Shown: positions 10,322-22,240, numbered from the stretch's first letter. The stretch: DNA of 64,000 nucleotides from Ephydatia muelleri (GCA_013339895.1 JABACO010000012.1:2280558-2344557), one strand, 5' to 3'. Notes: generated from the sequence alone by a model not told the origin. A program made the numbers and translations.

Positions 10322-10957
10322 CAGTTAAATTATTATTATGATTGTTATTTTCACAAAGTGCGACCGACCCCCCGCGCTGCTCATCGCCCTTACCGCACAA
10401 CCCACAAGCATCGTAGATTCGAATGCCTTTAACACTCTTGTTCGTATTCACTAGGTGCCCTCAAGCGACACCTTCAGGGCCACTTTTTGAAAAGGGATCC
10501 CGACATATCGGAAGAAAGCATTAACCAGGCGGGCTTCATGGTCTGCACAATATGTAAAGCAGTTTTAGTTACAACTAGAAGGAACCGCTGTACATCCTGT
10601 ACTAGCAGCTGCCGCGCGTTTTGTAGCTCCGCTAAAAGCAGCTGCACAGAAACAAGTCCGGATCCTGTTGTCTCACCAGGTACTCAAGAGTCATCTCAGT
10701 TTTCGCCTTTAACTCCGAGCCCAATGTCCACTGTCCAGTGCCCAATGTCCCCCGTGCAAGAAGCTTCGATAGCTATAGGTGGTATCCGCTCCTTGCGAGA
10801 ATCTGTCGACCCAGTCCTCGACATGCAAGTCCGTCGTACAGGCGAAAAAGACGCGGCTTTACCTGGTTGTACATCCCTCGACCCTCCACTAGGTTCCTCA
10901 TACTCACTCCCTGACGCCCTGGCGCCTCTCTCGTTACCAAGCGGTCTACGACGACTA

Positions 10958-11581
10958 TAGTCTCTCGTGACAGTGACGTAATAAATGAGATATTACGTCT
11001 GTAAGCTAATGCAGTAGGAATGCAATTATCGTTATAGTCACGCGCAAAGAATGCAATTATCACCACAAATTTGGTCGAAGGCGTGTCTGCTCACAGCCAC
11101 ATGGCGACCACAACACCTTGTATCCTGTGCACAAAACAAACAGATTCTAAAAATTGGCGACCGATCCACAGTGATATCAGAGGACTCACTACAACAACAA
11201 TACTACTCTGGGTACACGCTTTGAGCTTATCGAACACGGTGGGAAGTAAGCAGTAACAAAGGGACTTTCCGCTTCCCGTAGGTAGGCACATAAACACGTC
11301 TCTGCCATTCACGAAGCTTGTGATTGCTGCGAGTTGATTTGGACGTAGCTCATTATATCCAAGTTCTTTCGTGGCTTTTGAAATCGCATTATCGATAGCA
11401 ACCTTCGAATAGAGCGCCATTGTTTATGAGTTGTGAATTCCTGGCTAACCTAATTACGTCCGGTCACATGATATCTCAAATTTCATTGGTTCCGCCGGAA
11501 ATCCTCCGCTCATACACGAAAAAGCGGCATTAGCGTACAGACGTAATATCTGATTTATTACATCACTGTCACGAGAGACTA
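10958..11581. mobile_element. TIR element with TAGTCTCTCG ends, carrying a RecQ start
   Basis: About 624 bp with ~50-base inverted ends: TAGTCTCTCGTGACAGTGA at 10958 and its complement ending at 11581, with a few mismatches. The flanks TACGACGAC (10947-10955) and CTCGACGAC (11582-11590) look like an imperfect 9-bp target duplication. Inside, on the minus strand, lies the beginning of a RecQ-like helicase ORF. The simplest reading is a deletion derivative of a larger helicase-bearing DNA transposon. Confidence 0.7.
11091..11420 (-). pseudogene. RecQ-like helicase N-terminal fragment
   Basis: The frame starts with ATG at 11420, 161 bases inside the right terminus of the TIR element. It has [20 protein letters not shown] (Q-motif region of superfamily II), [11 protein letters not shown] (Walker A, motif I) and VVVSPLISL (motif Ia). 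After that the sequence loses similarity and ends at a stop, so motifs II-VI and all later domains are missing. A full RecQ helicase core is about 350-400 residues; here about 85 remain. It cannot be an active helicase. It may be a remnant of the parent transposon's own gene or a captured host gene fragment. Confidence 0.75.
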
Positions 11582-12282
11582 CTCGACGACATGTAGACCT
11601 CCATGCAGGCACACCCTGTTACTTCACCAACGCATGCAAGCTTGAGGGAGGTATCAGACAATATGGCATCCACAGAATCTGCCCGAGCTTCATCGTCACA
11701 CCTCCTGCAGTCTGACTCCCGAGTCCCCGCAAGCGTCCGATTTCATGGCGATAATGAAAACGAGCCCTATTTAGCAGTACCGCTGGGCTCCTCATTCTCT
11801 CGAGCTTCCTCGGAAACACCTCTTAATTCTTCACCGCCTCACACGTCCACACATGTACACCTATCTCTTCGCCCACATCAGTGACATCTGGACAGCGAAG
11901 CACACCCCCATCACCCACTCGTCCTAGCCCAGGGAGGAAGCCTTGCATAGTCGAAGGTTGCACTGAACTTGTTGCTCCTTCCATGTGGCGCAACCACATG
12001 AACGCTCATGCTAAGAGTCTTTTCCCAGGATCAGTACCCGCAAGCTGGCTTGAAGAGAATGGTTTGTTCATATGTAATCAGTGCTCCCAGCTTGTAGCCA
12101 AGTCTCACTCCAATTCCCACCAGCAAAAGTGTACTAACCGTGGTAATAGCATGGGTACATCCAAGTAGCTCCGGGTCGAATAGTGCATGGCCCTATCCCT
12201 ACCCGTGATCTTGTTTCATTCGAAGACGTTTTAAAGCTCAAGTGTGCCACTATCCGTCACATTCCTGCCAAAGCAAGACCTA

Positions 12283-12440
12283 CACTGTTAAGAAAAGGGT
12301 GTTACCGCAACACACTTTGGGGTGTTCGTACGCCTGTTTAGGAATAACACCCCTTAGAGTGTAGTGGTAACCGCTCAGGGGTGTTATAGCCAACACCCCT
12401 GAAGTGTAGCCAGTACACTCTAGTGGGTGTTGACACGGGT
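12283..12440. repeat. CACTG-type terminus with AACACCCC subterminal repeats
   Basis: At 12283 the LINE frame is broken by CACTGTTAAGAAAAGGGTGT, after which degenerate copies of AACACCCCTNAGAGTGTAG recur in both orientations up to about 12440. This looks like one end of a DNA transposon with subterminal repeats. No matching opposite end was found by eye. Confidence 0.45.
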
Positions 12441-12852
12441 ATCAGAAGTTCGTGTATCTTATGATACAACATAAATAACAACAATGGCTGAATGGATTTT
12501 AATAAAACTTTGACAATAAATACAACATAAACATGTCTTAAGGGCCTATATGACGATCGATCCCCGCGCGAGTAGAGTGCTTCTCCGGCTGCATGCTTCG
12601 GACACAAAACAAAAAACATATATAAAGGTGAATATGAGACATGAATCTTGGTGCAGCCTAGTCTCGAGATTTTTTGTTCCAGCGTCCCTGATTTTTGAAG
12701 ACGCTGTTTATATCTACATATAGCGTGACGTAATGATCAAGACTCAATTAACCCAATTAAGTAGACACCAAAAAGCAATTGCGTGGGCATACTTGAAGCG
12801 ATTAAACTAATTCGAGGTTTGTGACACAGCTACTGGAAGCAACTTTGTCATT

Positions 12853-13030
12853 ATGTCTGTGGAACAGATAGAAGCATGTGTTTTGCGTGCGGCACACAAA
12901 TTAGGCTATGCCGAAGTACGAAAGCATCAGGCTGAAGCTGCGATGAAATTTATGCAAGGAGACGATGTCTTTGTTAGCTTACCTACTGGAAGCGGTAAAT
13001 CCCTAATATATTCCGCAGGGTTGCTGAAGT
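12853..13030 (+). pseudogene. Second RecQ-like helicase N-terminal fragment
   Basis: ATG at 12853 opens a frame with VRKHQAEAAMKFMQGDDVFV and [11 protein letters not shown] (Walker A), the same position in the RecQ fold as the fragment at 11420. Similarity stops at about 13025, where a GC-rich block of GGCCGG/GGCCTG repeats begins. The ATG lies 194 bases downstream of TAGTCTCGAG (12659), a terminus-like sequence similar to that of the TIR element at 10958. Both RecQ fragments therefore start at a similar distance from a TAGTCTC motif and both are lost soon after Walker A. This copy is truncated and not functional. Confidence 0.7.
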
Positions 13031-14676
13031 CAGGCCGGGGTCCGGCCTGTGACCGGCCGGCCTGACAGCCCGGCCTGTCAGGTCGGCCTACCCTCCTCGA
13101 CCCTGCCCTGTCTTAATAATAATATTAAACGGCCTACGGGGTACATATTGTTCTACTACTCAAAACAAATGAAAGAACGTGCGTTTGCCTTTATTGGTAT
13201 AAACCGTGATACTAAATGCAATATTTTTAACATGTTTTTTTTGTACAGTAGTAGTTTTGTATTCTATTTTTTAAAAGTGCAAGCTTGTTCGTGTTGATGT
13301 TCCGTTCGTGTTTAAACTAAAGTGCTATCTCATTTCAGGTATCGATCTGCTATGATGTCCTGAGTCGCATGTGGAGCTCGAAGAAACTGACATATTAAAA
13401 GAGAACGTATGTTTGTACTGTTTGTATTGTACATTACTTTCTTTTTTAAGCACGCTCAGTTTGACTTAGAGGTGTACGCATTTAGAAAAGAGAGTAACTG
13501 GATGGCCGTATTTCTCGTTCAAAACCACGCATTCTATTCCAACACAGATAATACAAAGAATGCACCAAACGTAGAAAAAAATCATTTACAAAAACCCTTT
13601 CAGGCACAAATTCTATTCCAACACAGCGATAATGAAACCATGAACCACATTTGTCACAACAAATCCAGTCCTCTATCACAGTAGTGTACTGTCTGTATGG
13701 AGACTTACATGCACCACACAAAGTTTCTGCTTCGTTAGTTCCCTTGTGAATCTCAGCAGCAGCCTTTTTGTTCTTTTGCCGGGTCTCTGCAGCTTTCTTG
13801 GATCCCTTTTTCCTCATTTCTGCAACTGTCACAAGATGTTTAAACCACTTCTCAACCTCACAAGGTGGTAAAAGAACCTGTTTAGCTGCTTCCTGAATGA
13901 TGTTGCCATGGAAGGGATTGCCGTTATATTTCTTTAAGGATAGCGGATGGAGGCTTGCACATTGGAGCAACGGTTGCATTAATTGCTCTATCTGGTTTCA
14001 TGAAATGCCCATACCACTCACCATTTTTACACTCACTGCAGTTTCCACCATATGGACGCTCAGGGTCTGGAATGGGCAGTGGTAAGTACCTAATGCTTGG
14101 ACCACCATTGTACCATATTGGGAGCTGATAGGCCTCAGAACGGCACATGGGATGAATACAGTCTTGCCTCAAACAGCAAATTACAGCAAACAAATACTGG
14201 TTTGGCAAGTCCTTGATTTTGTGACAAGATTGAAGCTCACATATTGTTTTGAATTCCTCATAGTATTGAAGGATGCGAGATGCTCAGTAGATGTTTTTGG
14301 TGATGGGAACCTTTCAGATATACTAGCAGGTGTGTTTGCCGTTCCTGTTCCTTTGATGAATCAGCTCCTTTATATAATTGTATAGTAGTCTCACCACATG
14401 GACTTCCATTGACTCTACTAATGTACACATTGGTTGCCAAATCCATATTATGTGCCAATTTTATAGCATCAACATTTTCACTGGTAGAATTCAAATCTGT
14501 GCATGATCCACCGATAGTAGATGGGATAAAAAGATTTGCATGACCTAGTGAAAGGCAACCATTTTGCAACTCCACTCTGTTTAAATGACTGCTTCCATTG
14601 TTTCTTGCACTAATAATTGTTGCTATGGTTGGTCGTTTGAAATGTCGCTCTGTCCACCAGAACTGTACTTCCTCAT

Positions 14677-14698
14677 GGGGGGGGGGGGGGGGGGGGGG
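14677..14698. repeat. Poly-G tract of 22
   Basis: A run of 22 G on the plus strand falls exactly between VDGASDEGP and HEEVQFWWTERH of the transposase-like gene, where related proteins have only one or a few residues. It adds a run of Pro codons and shifts the frame. Confidence 0.9.
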
Positions 14699-15745
14699 AC
14701 CTTCATCACTGGCTCCATCTACTTGAATGCATTTGATTAGAGCTACTTGTCCTAGGATTTAGATAGGCTTGCGACAATTCAGAAACACTTTCCAACATTT
14801 TGATATCAGCTGAATGTTGGGCAGGATTTTTAGGGTATATACCTGTAGCTTTTACAACACCAGCACACAGTTCTGGCGTAGTATGCGTTCCAGTGAAATT
14901 GTATGATGTTGTTTGCAAAGTGGATGGGTACTTATTAACATAATCTGTGTAAGTTGTTAGTGTATTCTGTCCTTGTACCATAGGTGTCTTATGGAGTCTG
15001 TGTGTTGTCATGGTGTCCAGTCTAAATCCAGCTGCATCATCTCTGTTTATATTAACTATGTTTGAGCCATCTGCATACTGAACATGACTTAATCCTCTGT
15101 ATAATGCAACACTACAGTGTGTATCTGGGTTGTACTTCAATTGGAACCCTTTCCTTGCACGCCTTGATGTAAATTTTGCAGCCCCTTGGTAATGCTTAGA
15201 AGACAGTCTACGCTTATTTCTTGCCACACACAATTGAACAACTGTTCCAAATCCAATTTTGCACTTAAACATGTTTTCAAGATGGGATTGTATCCCTGTA
15301 TACGTTGCTTTTTTCTGTTTCCGTCAAATGTAAGTACACCTGTCCTACGCCATGCATCTGCACCAACATTTCTACTTTGTACATACTCTTCAATGACTTT
15401 TCCTATACCTTTGCAATCAGTCATGATTTTGCTTGTATATGTCCTCTTTTTCCTGTATGAAGTGTGCCTTGCATACTTACGTTTGATGTAATTGGCATGA
15501 CGTTTTATTACCAATGCTTTAGCTTTATCACCTTGACTATGACCATCATCTGTATGGTGACCATCACTTGTACTGTATCCATCACCCAATTACCTTACAA
15601 GCAGGGCATCCATGACTTCATTACTTCCACCGTGTCCTCCATCACCTGCGCTGTCACTATTTCCAGTGCAACCCAATGACCTTAAAAACGGGGCATCCAT
15701 GACTCCATTACTCCATTACTTCCACCGTGTTGCCCATCAGTTTTG

Positions 15746-15832
15746 TTCTCTCTGAAATTGATGATATAAAATGGCCATGATACAATTTGCACATACATAA
15801 TAACCAAAAACGTTTAGTTAGTTACCAAATAT
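15746..15832. repeat. 87-bp direct repeat, copy 1
   Basis: Begins TTCTCTCTGAAATTGATGAT and is repeated at 16822-16908 with one visible mismatch. This copy lies inside the transposase-like gene, in a non-coding gap between two of its frames. Confidence 0.9.
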
Positions 15833-16821
15833 CAATTGTGTTGAATTATTACCAGTGGCATTTGCTAAAGTTTACATTTTGCTTGTTGAGATTGATAAAC
15901 CTGGTCTGGAAATACATTTCTATACAGAGATGAGACAGAATGAATACCTTTTTCTATTATTATAAGAGCAGCTTGTATCATTGGTTTACAAATGCAGGCC
16001 TTTTTGCAGTGCTGTAGCTCACAGTACGTAGCACGAGCTTGGATGTAATCACGCAGGGTTACATCAGTTACAGGAGTCACATATATTTTATTAGATACAT
16101 TCCCGGGTGATTAAAATATATTGTGTGATTGTACTTGGTCTCCCTCTGCCTGACACAGTAGCAGTTATGCCGGTTGGAGGGAGGCCCTGATGAAAAGGAT
16201 CAGGCTGAAAAGAGTTGTCTGCTTGTTCTGACATTGGACTAAACATATCAGACGAAGTACCTGAATATGATGAACCAGACAAATCCAAATCAGAAGTGGA
16301 ACTAGATCGTCTACAGTGATACCAGTACGATTTTTTTTCTTTTCTTTTCAGTGTAGAAAGCTCAGATTCAATTAATTGCTGTTCAACTAGTAAAGCTCAT
16401 CACACAGTTTGTAGTTCTTATCCTTCTCACTCTCTTGACACCTATTCTGCTTCATTATTATAGACAGATTGATATTGTTAATCCTCTGCTCTAGATCAGA
16501 CAGTTGTTTAGTGCGAGTGGATGCTTCAATCTTTTGGCGTTTATTTGCATTTCTATGATCAAGTTGAACAGAACGTGATTTACCTTTTTTGTACTCATAC
16601 CCATTATCATGCACTCTCTTTCGTGCACTAGTCAGTAGCGCTTTCCGATCACACAACAAGGTAGGGGTTTCTATGGACAATTCAAATGCTGCCTCATTGA
16701 TTAGCTGCTTGTACTTTGTGATAGGTTCCTTTTTGAACACTTTGGATTATTCAGCAAACAAGCTTGTACTTGAGCTTTGACTAGTTCCAGCTAATAAACT
16801 ATTATTTGAGCTCTGACTAGT

Positions 16822-16908
16822 TTCTCTCTGAAATTGATGATATAAAATGGCCATGATACAATTTGCACATACATAATAACCAGAAACGTTTAGTTAGTTA
16901 CCAAATAT
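16822..16908. repeat. 87-bp direct repeat, copy 2
   Basis: Second copy of the repeat at 15746, lying just upstream of the N-terminus of the transposase-like gene. The near identity implies a recent duplication or gene conversion. Confidence 0.9.
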
Positions 16909-18600
16909 AGTAATGAATCATCCTGTGCCTCACAAATTGAGGAGACAATTTGGAAGATATGTTTGTTACAATGCATGTCCACAAAATGCTAATGCAGGTA
17001 TGCTTACTACAAGCTTTTATCAGTATCCAATTCAACCATAAATATAGAGGATGCAGTGTCATACCAGGAAGGTTCACATGTTCATTCGCCGCCATGTTTT
17101 TTGGTGCCCAAAATTAATAATCATACAATGCATAAGCTTAATACAATTGATGAGTGTGCCAATGCAAGAGTTAACCTTTCAGGGATGCATTGCGATAAAT
17201 TTCGGACGCCATTAGCAAATTTTGCAAACGTCCGTCACATTTCCCGCGCACGCGTCCATAGAAATGTATGGGGTAAAGTTCATTTTTGAATATCATAAAT
17301 CTGGGAAAGTTGCTATTTAAGTTTGAAAGAAGCCCCATGATGGATAACATGATAAGCTATCACTCTGCCAGATTGATGGAATTTTCAGCCACTGCTGCGA
17401 GGTTCCTCATAAGGATTAGTACTCCTCCATAGAGATGTATGGAAAATTGCTTTTTATAATGATTTTTTATCACTATTCTTTTTTTGTTACTCTGAATGTA
17501 AGATAGGAAGGTATTGTTTGACTCATTTTCGATGATGCTAATATGATCAAGGTAATTTTCTACCAGGTTCTCATGCCCATAGGCTTCTTCCCCTGGGTTC
17601 CTGGGGCACTTTTGGTCATGAAGGTGAATATATTTAACAATTAACAAACGCCCGTGACAGTGGGGCGTTCAGTTCTGGCCGCGTTGGAAGTAAGGAACTT
17701 AACTGCACGCAAACTTGGTATGTTCTTAGTTTGGGACTATATAGGAGCGCATGTTTTTGGTTCGATACTAAGCCGTTTGAAGTTTATGGTCTGTCAAACG
17801 CGGAGTAGTCCTAGGTCTATTCGATAAACATGATATGTATTAAACTACGTGTGTTTGTTTTCTGAAAAACTAAGGCATCACTGAAGGCTAAGTGTATAAG
17901 TAAGGCCACTATAGGCGTATAGCTTTTTATATTCGACCACGTGGTGGCGCTGCATGTGAGTATGACCCTGGGAAATTAACGTTCCTTTTCTGTTGCTACT
18001 TTTCCATATGCGTGCGTGCATATCCACATTTGTCAATGTGGTCGTTCTATATAGAATTCGAAGCGGACAATCACAAAATGGTATATACGATACGCGCGAC
18101 AGGGACAAGCCATATAAGGACAGTGCCCAATTATAATCACGTGTGATCTGAGGCGACGACTTATGGCTACGTAACTTATTGTACACAAATAATTCCCTTC
18201 AACCTTGGATGTGTTCTTTTTGGCTCCCTCTGCAGTGGTGGATCTAGGAGCGCGCGATCTCCTCGTCCGGGTTACCCTGACAGCGACCTTCCAGAGCCCC
18301 TAGATACTGAAAGCTATTATCTATGGCAACATCCGCTACTGCTTGAAGCCAACTACCCTGTATTTTAAGGGCTGTCTGTTATAGCATAAACTCTGACGCA
18401 TTGTCCAGTTTTTGATTCAAGACTGGCATTTAGAACCACTACCCCGTGGGGACATATTTCCAATGCCAACTCGGACAAATAATGGAGTAGTCTGATATGC
18501 AAGATAGTCAATGGGATGATGTACATGTAAGTGTTGACCCGTTCTCCCAGTCTTGCAATTAGGCCATGTGATGGAAACGTAGAAGTTAAGGTACATGTAC
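16909..18600. other. No supported gene
   Basis: AT-rich DNA with only short unsupported frames. CAGTGGTGGATCTAGGA at about 18233 resembles a hAT terminus, but no partner was found. Confidence 0.45.
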
Positions 18601-18602
18601 CT

Positions 18603-18987
18603 GTATGTAATGTAATGTAATGTAATGTAATGTAATGTAAATGTAATGTAATGTAATGTAATGTAATGCAATGCAATGCAATGCAATGCAATGCAATGCA
18701 ATGTAATGTAATGTAATGTAATGTATGTGTGTGTGCGTGTGCATGCATACAAACATGTATGTGCATGTATGTATGTATGTATGTATGTATGTATGTATGT
18801 ATGTATGTATGTATGTATGTATGTATGTATGTATGTATGTATGTATGTATGTATGTATGTATGTATGTATGTATGTATGTATGTATGTATGTATGTATGT
18901 ATGTATGTATGTATGTATGTATGTATGTATGTATGTATGTATGTATGTATGTATGTATGTATGTATGTATGTATGTATGTATGTATG

Positions 18988-19018
<31 letters not shown>

Positions 19019-19054
19019 TGTATGTATGTATGTATGTGTGTATGTATGTATGTA
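18603..19054. repeat. ATGTA/ATGCA array followed by ATGT array
   Basis: A pentanucleotide array (ATGTA, turning to ATGCA and back) fills 18603-18723. After a short GTGTGCG-rich spacer a nearly pure ATGT array runs from about 18766 to 19054. Long MYVC and YIHT repeat frames here are only translations of the microsatellite. Confidence 0.97.
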
Positions 19055-19534
19055 TGTACATCCGCGTGGCGCGTTAATGGGCGGCCTTTTGGAACTGAGT
19101 TTTCTCAGTTCCACCCGCTCCATTACTACCACCGTATCTGAGTATTGTTACGGCTGGCCACCAGAACGATACCTACCATCCTTTTGCGGCTCAAACCTGG
19201 AGAAGGCTGAAGATACCGTGAAGGTGCGCTCTAAATGGAGACCGACTGCCATTATCTACCTGACAACTCGAGCGGTAATAGATGAACAAAGAGCGAGGAA
19301 GACATGCTTTCGTAAGAACATGGCAGGGGATGACGTTTTGACGGACACTCGCCACAAATGCGATTAGCTTGTGAAGCTATAGCGAAGCGCTGTTTTGCTG
19401 ATGAAAATAAAACTTGATGCTGAACTTTACATGTGCCTTTTTCCTCCCTAACGTGTCTGCACTTGTACCTGTACATGCAGTTACGATGGAAATACGAAAA
19501 AAAAAAAAAAAGTATGTATGTATGTATTTAGAAA
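19055..19534. other. Unassigned spacer with poly-A at 19498-19511
   Basis: Mixed-composition sequence after the ATGT array. An open frame with a basic middle is present but has no recognisable domain. A run of A followed by TATGTATGTATG ends the block just before LINE coding sequence begins. Confidence 0.4.
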
Positions 19535-21890
19535 AGAGAATTTGCCAGTGCCACCTGCCCTTTTAAGTAAGTACAGGCAGGCTTGCAATCGAGCAAAATA
19601 TACTGTCCGGAATAAATGGTGGAATTTCAAGGCAGAACTCCTTAATGTTTTCCGTACTAAAGGTGATTGGAAGAACCTTTTCTCTTTGTGGAGAAAATTG
19701 TCATCAAAGACAACCATGAGCTTACACTCAGTGCGTGATGAAAGTGGTTTGATTTCTATAACTGACCCTGAAGAAGTTCGAAATCGCTGGAAACAGCATT
19801 TTAGTGCAGTTTTTAAAACCCCTGCATTTACTTTTTGTACAGATCAAAATCCCTATGTACACTACTGATGAAAACCTTGCCCATGCACCGTCAATAGATG
19901 AAGTCAAAAGGGCATTGAAATGCATGAATCTTCACAAGGCTGCTGGCAAGGACAGAATAACTGCTGATATGCTCATTTATGGAGGAGATGCTGTCATCAA
20001 TGCACTGCATAGAATTGTGTGTGAAGTATGGGCATCTGAATCTGTTCATAAGGATTGGGTTGATTCTGTTATTGTTCCGGTCCCAAAAAAGGGTGACCTA
20101 CACTTATGTGACAATTGGAGAGGTATCTCCCTTCTCAGTGTACCTGGCAAGGTTTTCAGTCGGATTATAGTAAATCGTATCATAGATCATTATGAATCCA
20201 TATTGGATGAAACCCAGCGTGGGTTCAGGAAACATCGTGGCACAGGTTGATATGATCTTTACTGCTCGACAAATCCAAGAAAAGGCCAGAGAACAAGTTT
20301 GCAACTTATACATCTGTTTCTTAGACCCGAAGAAAGCATATGACTCCGTACCCAGAGATGCATTATGGCCTCTACTCATTCGTTATGGTTTGCCTTTGAA
20401 AATGGTCAACATCATATGCTATCTGCATTCCAACATGGAAGCTTCTGTCCGTATCAAAGGAACCTTATCTGAACCCTTTTTAAGGTTGACACTGGTCTTA
20501 AACAGGGCTGTGTGTTGGCTCCTTTCCTATTCAACATGTATTTCAATCAGGTTATGCATGATGTGCTAACTGGTTTCCAAGATGGTGTTGAGGTGAGATA
20601 CAAACTAGATGGTAAACTTTTTAGACGACATGGAACAAAACTTCCAACATCTACTATGCTATGTGACCTGCGTTTTGCAGATGATGTGATGGCAAGTAGT
20701 CATACTTCAGAAGGCCTACAAGAATTCATCACAAGGTTTTCAAATGCAGCCTGGTCCTGGGGTCTCTGTGTGAGTACTGACAAGACTAAAGTCCTTGTTC
20801 AAGATACATCAGATCTTCCCTTGCCTTCAAGATCTGTATTCCATATTGACAACAACTTACTGGAAACAGTTCCAAATTTCTGTTATCTCGGTAGCACTAT
20901 CTCATCTGTAACTAATCTAGACCAGGAAATATCCCGCCATATTGCTAAAGCTGGCGCTATCTTCAGCAGTCTCAAATGGGGTGTGTGGTACAACTCAAAC
21001 CTTTCAGTACGAACCAAACTTACCATGTATGAAGCCACTGTCCTCCCAGCCTTGCTATATGGTGCTGAAACATGGACTGCAAAGGCTCGCGACCTACACC
21101 GCCTTGACTCCTTCCATATGGTTTGCCTCCGTCAGGCACTGAGGATACCCTACGGCACATCCCTGATACCACCATACGTGCAATGTCCAGTTCACACCGT
21201 GCTTCATCGCTGGTTAGGCTGGCAAGGCTTCGATGGTTAGGTCATGTCTGGAGAATGGAAGACTCCAGAATACCAAAGATGATTTTGTTCAGTGAATTAA
21301 CCAGTAGCAAACGTCCTCAACATCGTCCTTTTTACGTTGGAGGGACTGTGTACGCCATGACCTCCAACACTTTGGTCTGCCAGCTGTGTGGCACATCCTA
21401 GCTGCTCAGAGTCACTTGTGACGCATCAAAATCTTAAGAGGATGCTCTGACTATGATAGAGCCCTTGACAACAGAGCTCAGTTACTTCGTGCATGTCATA
21501 AGGGTGAAGTGTCAGCTAGCTACTGCCCTGCATGCAACCAATACTTTACATCAGACTGCTATCTTCGCAGTCATAATACCCAAAAACATGGCTTAGCTGC
21601 ACAAGATAACAGAGTCCAACAACACAGTGCCCAAACAGATTTGAGTACACCCTTTTCATGTTCTGTCTGCAACTTTACATCTTCCTCTACAAAAGGCATT
21701 AAGATCCATATACGTCGAAAACATCCAGACCATCCTGCTATCACTGTCAACATTACAGGCATCGTATGTCTTGTCTCAGGATGTAGTTTTAGATCAGAGT
21801 CAACCAAGGGTGTTAAAATCCATCTACGCAAGTCACACAAATGGTCAAAAGAATTAGTGGATGCTAGTTTTTGCCCACCTACATAGTGCA
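19535..21890 (+). pseudogene. LINE with reverse transcriptase and C-terminal C2H2 fingers
   Basis: A 5'-truncated non-LTR retrotransposon lacking an endonuclease domain. Successive frames show a pre-RT region (FKAELLNVFRTKGDWKNLF), RT block AAGKDRITADML, NWRGISLLSVPGKVFSRI, then LDPKKAYDSVPRDALWPLL and the catalytic RFADDVM. The thumb region is ALLYGAETWT and RLRWLGHVWRM. The C-terminus (21509-21886) carries three C2H2-like fingers: CPAC...HNTQKH, CSVC...HIRRKH and CLVSGC...HLRKSH. The frame changes at least four times between 19800 and 21500, so the copy is dead. Its 3' end runs into TTATTATTATGTATTTATGT and then a TATG array. The RLRWLGHV pattern fits RTE- or CR1-like LINEs; the clade is not fixed by eye. 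Confidence 0.85.
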
Positions 21891-21956
21891 CCCGACTTTG
21901 CTATTCTTCCTCCAAACGTATTGTATTACGTGTACAGTGCAATGGTTTATTATTAT

Positions 21957-22240
21957 TATGTATTTATGTATGTACGTATGCACATATGTATGTACGTACG
22001 TATGTATGTATGTATGTATGTTTGTATGTATGTATGTATGTATGTATGTATGTATGTATGTATGTATGTATGCATGCATGCATGCATGCATGCATGCATG
22101 CATGTATGTATGTATGTATGTATGTATGTATGTATGTATGTATGTATGTATGTATGTATGTATGTATGTATGTATGTATGTATGTATGTATGTATGTATG
22201 TATGTATGTATGTATGTATGTACATACATACATATGTACA
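21957..22240. repeat. TATG microsatellite with CATG block
   Basis: Begins directly at the 3' end of the LINE copy as TATGTATTTATGTATG and continues to about 22222, with a pure CATG (GCAT) stretch at about 22070-22103. It ends in TACATACATACATATGTACA before the telomere-type repeat. Confidence 0.97.

Larger units (their letters stand above)
10456..12282 (+). pseudogene. LINE ORF 5' part with zinc-binding motifs, interrupted
   Basis: Two blocks of one LINE-type reading region. The first, from GALKRHLQGHF (about 10456) to 10957, holds a finger remnant and CTICK...CTSC pairs followed by a Ser/Pro-rich linker. The second, 11582-12282, holds a Cys/His-rich unit (CIVEGCTELVAPSMWRNHMN, then GLFICNQCSQLV...HQQKC) and in another frame GPIPTRDLVSFEDVLKLKC. 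This order resembles the N-terminal region of reverse-transcriptase proteins abundant in sponge genomes; no RT domain is left here. The blocks are separated by a TIR element at 10958-11581, there is at least one frameshift near 11880, and the 3' end stops at a new terminus at 12283. A LINE fossil; the clade is uncertain. Confidence 0.6.
13482..16740 (-). pseudogene. Transposase-like gene with coiled coil, DDE-like motifs and PHD finger
   Basis: Several minus-strand frames, read right to left, give one consistent protein order. 16740-16387: Lys-rich N-terminus (YKKGKSRS) and a coiled coil. 16288-16091: a Ser/Pro-rich linker. 16080-15865: a Cys-containing segment. 15680-15137: a basic region. 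15272-14706: a core with NINRDDAAGFRLDT, then VDGASDEGP and, past a poly-G tract, HEEVQFWWTERH. 14575-14258: RVELQNGCLSLGHANLFIP (first residues in an adjacent frame). 14208-13924: Cys/His pairs (CSECKNGEWYGH). 13800-13570: a PHD finger (CGACKSPY...CCDKCGSWFHYRC). The conserved acidic residues in NRDD and VDGASDEGP could belong to a DDE/D nuclease; that is inference. The pattern is recalled from repetitive animal proteins and may belong to helicase-bearing Academ-type transposons. At least four frame changes or stops make this copy inactive. Confidence 0.6.

Noticed and set aside
18233-18260. CAGTGGTGGATCTAGGA as a hAT end
   Set aside because: No opposite terminus, target duplication or transposase nearby.
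18721-19367. Long MYVC / YIHT repeat frames, also at 21.9-22.4, 23.3-23.6 and 28.7-29.3 kb
   Set aside because: Pure translations of ATGT/ACAT microsatellites in every frame and on both strands; no independent coding evidence.
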